Source of the DNA: RGIG250 sp045616885
Lineage (GTDB): Bacteria > Bacillota > Negativicutes > Selenomonadales > Selenomonadaceae
Direction of reading: 5' to 3'
Length of the DNA: 7,050 bases
Assembly (NCBI GenBank): GCA_045616885.1
Contig: JAZLHS010000074.1
Coordinates: 1-7,050 of the forward strand
The position numbers and the translations under genes are program-made. A model generated the notes under the pieces. It was not told where the DNA came from. It did not search any database and saw only the letters and a list, made by a program, of their open reading frames with translations. This document shows, one piece after another, positions 5,397 through 7,050 of this stretch. Numbering within the stretch: position 1 is the stretch's first letter; each line of letters opens with the position of its first letter.

Positions 5397-6308
5397 TTAT
5401 TTCAGCTTGACGGTAACGCGGACACCGGCGAGTACGAGTATCGCGCCGATTATCTTGGCGGTTGTCAGCTCATCGCCCATGATGAAGTAGCCGGAAACTA
5501 TACCAACCAGCGGCAGAATGTTTCCGAACTGGGAGGCAATGGTCGGGCCGACCATATTGACGCCCTTGGCAAAGAATATGTTGGCCAGCAGACCGCCGCA
5601 GATAAGACTGAAGAGGAAGCAGAGGATACCGTTGAAAGTAAGTGGTACTACATTTATCTGTCCGGCGTAGAAGTCATAGAAAAGTACGAGCCAGGCGGCA
5701 GCAAAGCCTGTCCAGGCAGTGGTCAGCTCGGCTGATACATACTTCATGGCTCGGGGCGCCATAATGGCGTAAAAGCCCCAGAAAAGTACGCCGATATAGG
5801 ACACTACATCGCCGTAGCCAAAGCTGGCATTGGCTATAATGTCAAAGTTGCCGTTGGACACTACCGTCAGAACACCGGAGAATGACATCATGATGCCGAG
5901 CCAGCCTAAGGGGCGTATCCGTTCCCGAAGAATGAAGAAGGAGAGTACAGCAGTATTGACCGGGTTCGTGGCAGATATCAGAGTGGCGTTGGTTATGGTG
6001 GTGTACTTTACGCCGACAGTCTGCATAACGGTGTTCAGGACTAGGACGACACCCATCGCCAGCAATACTTTCCAGGCGGCTCGGGGTGGTATAATAGTTC
6101 CTTCCTTGTAGTAAATCCAGGCAAAGAGGATACCGCTGAGCAGGAAGTATCTTATACAGACAATAGTCTGGGCAGACCATTCGGCTAAGAGAAATTTCAG
6201 CGGTACAGACTGAAAGCCCCAAAAGAATGAGGCGAAAAACAACATTGCATAGGCACTGGCTTTTAGTCCGGATGCCTTTGAAGCCTCTTCTGGTTTATTA
6301 GTTTCCAA
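5397..6308 (-). CDS. EamA/DMT-family transporter
   Basis: This 303-residue inner-membrane protein has two repeated EamA domains, about residues 18-150 and 165-300, and about ten hydrophobic segments. That is the standard size and layout of the drug/metabolite transporter superfamily. Visible family marks are FFWGFQSVPLKF near 28-39, ATNPVNTAVLSFFILRERI near 113-131 at the end of the first repeat, and the matching end of the second repeat (QFGNILPLVGIVSGYFIMGDE, 260-280). Members export amino acids, metabolites or drugs, or import sugars, and the substrate cannot be read from sequence. The start is TTG at 6308-6306, because GGAGGAG (6320-6314) lies five bases before it and no better start follows. 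It is transcribed away from lysC and converges on dus. A link to aspartate-family amino acid export is only a guess from the neighbour. Confidence 0.9.
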   Translation of the reverse strand: METNKPEEASKASGLKASAYAMLFFASFFWGFQSVPLKFLLAEWSAQTIVCIRYFLLSGILFAWIYYKEGTIIPPRAAWKVLLAMGVVLVLNTVMQTVGVKYTTITNATLISATNPVNTAVLSFFILRERIRPLGWLGIMMSFSGVLTVVSNGNFDIIANASFGYGDVVSYIGVLFWGFYAIMAPRAMKYVSAELTTAWTGFAAAWLVLFYDFYAGQINVVPLTFNGILCFLFSLICGGLLANIFFAKGVNMVGPTIASQFGNILPLVGIVSGYFIMGDELTTAKIIGAILVLAGVRVTVKLK

Positions 6309-6382
6309 GGTAGCTCCTCCGTATTAGGCCACTGTTCAAAGATGATTTTGGCCTTTTGTCGGGAAATTTTATAAATAACAAC

Positions 6383-6392
6383 GACTTAAGTC
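6383..6392. promoter_or_regulatory. Perfect palindrome at the predicted transcription start of the DMT transporter
   Basis: GACTTAAGTC is a perfect ten-base palindrome lying at about +1 to +10 of the transporter transcript predicted from the promoter at 6400-6427. The position suits a repressor operator, but ten-base palindromes occur by chance and no regulator is recognised. Confidence 0.25.
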
Positions 6393-6399
6393 TTATTAT

Positions 6400-6427
6400 A
6401 TTATAACAAAACATGATTGATTGTTAA
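6400..6427 (-). promoter_or_regulatory. Promoter of the DMT transporter gene
   Basis: Read on the minus strand, TTAACA (-35, 6427-6422, five of six) and a perfect TATAAT (-10, 6405-6400) are 16 bases apart. Transcription would start near 6393, giving a leader of about 85 bases. A second TATAAT overlaps at 6400-6395, but it would be 21 bases from this -35 and is less likely. Confidence 0.65.
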
Positions 6428-6507
6428 AGGGATTTGCTGATATTTTTCCTGAAATGTGCTTAAATGAACACATATATATGAGTGCTTCAAATAAAGTAAA
6501 ATTTTTC

Positions 6508-6536
6508 TTTACAGTTGCCGAACATTTCAGTATAGT
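6508..6536 (+). promoter_or_regulatory. Promoter of lysC (aspartate kinase)
   Basis: TTTACA (-35, 6508-6513, five of six) and TATAGT (-10, 6531-6536, five of six) are 17 bases apart. The predicted start near 6543 falls on GATTAATC, an eight-base palindrome (6543-6550). TTAAT/ATTAA (6545-6549, 6558-6562) forms a second small dyad there. Whether either is an operator is unknown. Confidence 0.7.
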
Positions 6537-6609
6537 AAGAAGGATTAATCATTGTGTATTAACGCGACACTTTGCTTGTTTATATGGTTATCTTTGAAAG
6601 GAGCAGACA

Positions 6610-7050
6610 ATGAAGAAAGTTGTAAAATTTGGCGGCAGCTCACTGGCAAGCGCCGAGCAGTTCAAGAAGGTAGGGGCAATTATAAAAGCTGATGAGTCCA
6701 GGGTGTATGTTATCCCTTCTGCTCCCGGCAAGAGAAATTCGGATGACACAAAGGTCACCGATATGCTCCTTCACGTATATCAGACCGCTTCCGAAGGTAA
6801 AGATATCTGTGCCGAAATGGAGGCAATCAAGGCTAGATACAATGAGATTATCGAGGGACTTGGTCTGGAAGGCTTCTCTTTGGATGCTGATTTTGAGGAG
6901 ATTGCAAACAGCCTGAGAACTGCGCCGGAGAAGGATTATACCGCATCCCGCGGCGAGTATCTGAACGGCAAGATAATGGCAGAGTATATCGGTGCTACTT
7001 TCATTGATTCGGCTGAAGTCATTTTCTTCAATGAAGAGGGCAAGCTGAAT
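6610..7050 (+). CDS. lysC: Aspartate kinase, N-terminal part (cut by the window end)
   Basis: Aspartate kinase phosphorylates L-aspartate to aspartyl-4-phosphate in the cytoplasm. This is the first step toward lysine, diaminopimelate, threonine and methionine. The 147 residues visible form part of the amino-acid kinase domain. KFGGSS (6-11) is the family's N-terminal signature; SAPGK (37-41) and SDDTKVTDML (44-53) follow, and SRGEYLNGKIMAEYIG (113-128) contains the conserved S-x-G-E segment. Full-length monofunctional enzymes have about 400-460 residues, with C-terminal ACT regulatory domains, so the rest lies outside the window and feedback control cannot be judged. ATG at 6610 is preceded by AAAGGAG (6597-6603) with six bases between. 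The frame is open to the last base, so truncation is due only to the window edge. The gene letter (lysC or dapG/thrD type) is provisional. Confidence 0.93.
   Translation, partial: MKKVVKFGGSSLASAEQFKKVGAIIKADESRVYVIPSAPGKRNSDDTKVTDMLLHVYQTASEGKDICAEMEAIKARYNEIIEGLGLEGFSLDADFEEIANSLRTAPEKDYTASRGEYLNGKIMAEYIGATFIDSAEVIFFNEEGKLN

Larger units (their letters stand above)
6309..6609. other. Divergent intergenic region between the DMT transporter and lysC genes
   Basis: This 301-base stretch has no gene. It holds the leader and promoter of the minus-strand transporter (up to 6427) and the promoter and leader of lysC (from 6508). An A/T-rich spacer of about 80 bases between them includes the palindrome CATATATATG (6471-6480). 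In the transporter leader, AGGCCA (6326-6331) and TGGCCT (6349-6354) can pair around an 17-base loop just upstream of the ribosome binding site. I see no lysine riboswitch, T-box or peptide-leader attenuator before lysC; the predicted leader of about 67 bases is too short for the first two. Confidence 0.7.

Noticed and set aside
5307..5735. Plus-strand frame of 142 codons starting inside the dus end
   Set aside because: It crosses the shared terminator hairpin and is antisense to the EamA transporter. The sequence has no recognisable domain.
6471..6480. CATATATATG palindrome in the divergent region
   Set aside because: Alternating A/T palindromes are common by chance, and this one lies far from both promoters' core elements.
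6692..6916. Plus-strand frame of 74 codons within lysC
   Set aside because: It is out of frame with aspartate kinase, whose frame is unbroken and carries the family motifs.

Overview
The window is ordinary bacterial chromosome with tightly packed genes. GC content looks close to half, Shine-Dalgarno sites are strong (AAAGGAG, GGAGGAG), promoters are sigma70/SigA-like, and GTG and TTG starts occur. The proteins read like those of anaerobic Bacillota, possibly Negativicutes such as Selenomonas or its relatives. That placement is an impression from sequence style, not from a search. No phage, IS element, CRISPR array, toxin or other clear mobile or defence component is present.

Layout. Positions 1-24 hold the terminator of a gene outside the window. 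Positions 25-4043 hold a complete binding-protein-dependent ABC transporter operon: a lipoprotein solute-binding protein, a fused two-domain permease and an ATPase with a TOBE-type C-terminus. Its architecture is that of the family usually called Fe3+ (FbpABC/AfuABC). A good extended -10 promoter lies upstream, with several dyad-symmetric sequences around it. A very stable hairpin separates the binding-protein gene from the permease gene. Positions 4046-4262 hold a likely operon terminator and a tRNA-Leu(CAA) gene with its own promoter and terminator. Next comes a tRNA-dihydrouridine synthase gene (GTG start). A long shared hairpin separates it from a convergent EamA/DMT-family transporter gene on the minus strand (TTG start). 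A 301-base divergent intergenic region with one promoter for each direction leads to aspartate kinase, which is cut off by the window end.

How the genes work together. The three ABC genes certainly form one system: the lipoprotein captures a solute outside the membrane, the permease moves it, and the ATPase powers transport. The substrate is the main open question. The binding protein lacks the adjacent tyrosine pair typical of ferric-ion binding, and it carries a His-Asp plus Glu arrangement that resembles the hexose-phosphate-binding protein AfuA. In the other direction, a 7-1-7 inverted repeat with a Fur/PerR-like core sits just before its start codon. The other genes (tRNA-Leu, dus, DMT exporter, lysC) are housekeeping or general metabolism and appear to be separate transcription units. 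I found no evidence for an undescribed multi-gene system. The points most worth a second look are the transporter's substrate and the regulatory dyads in its leader.
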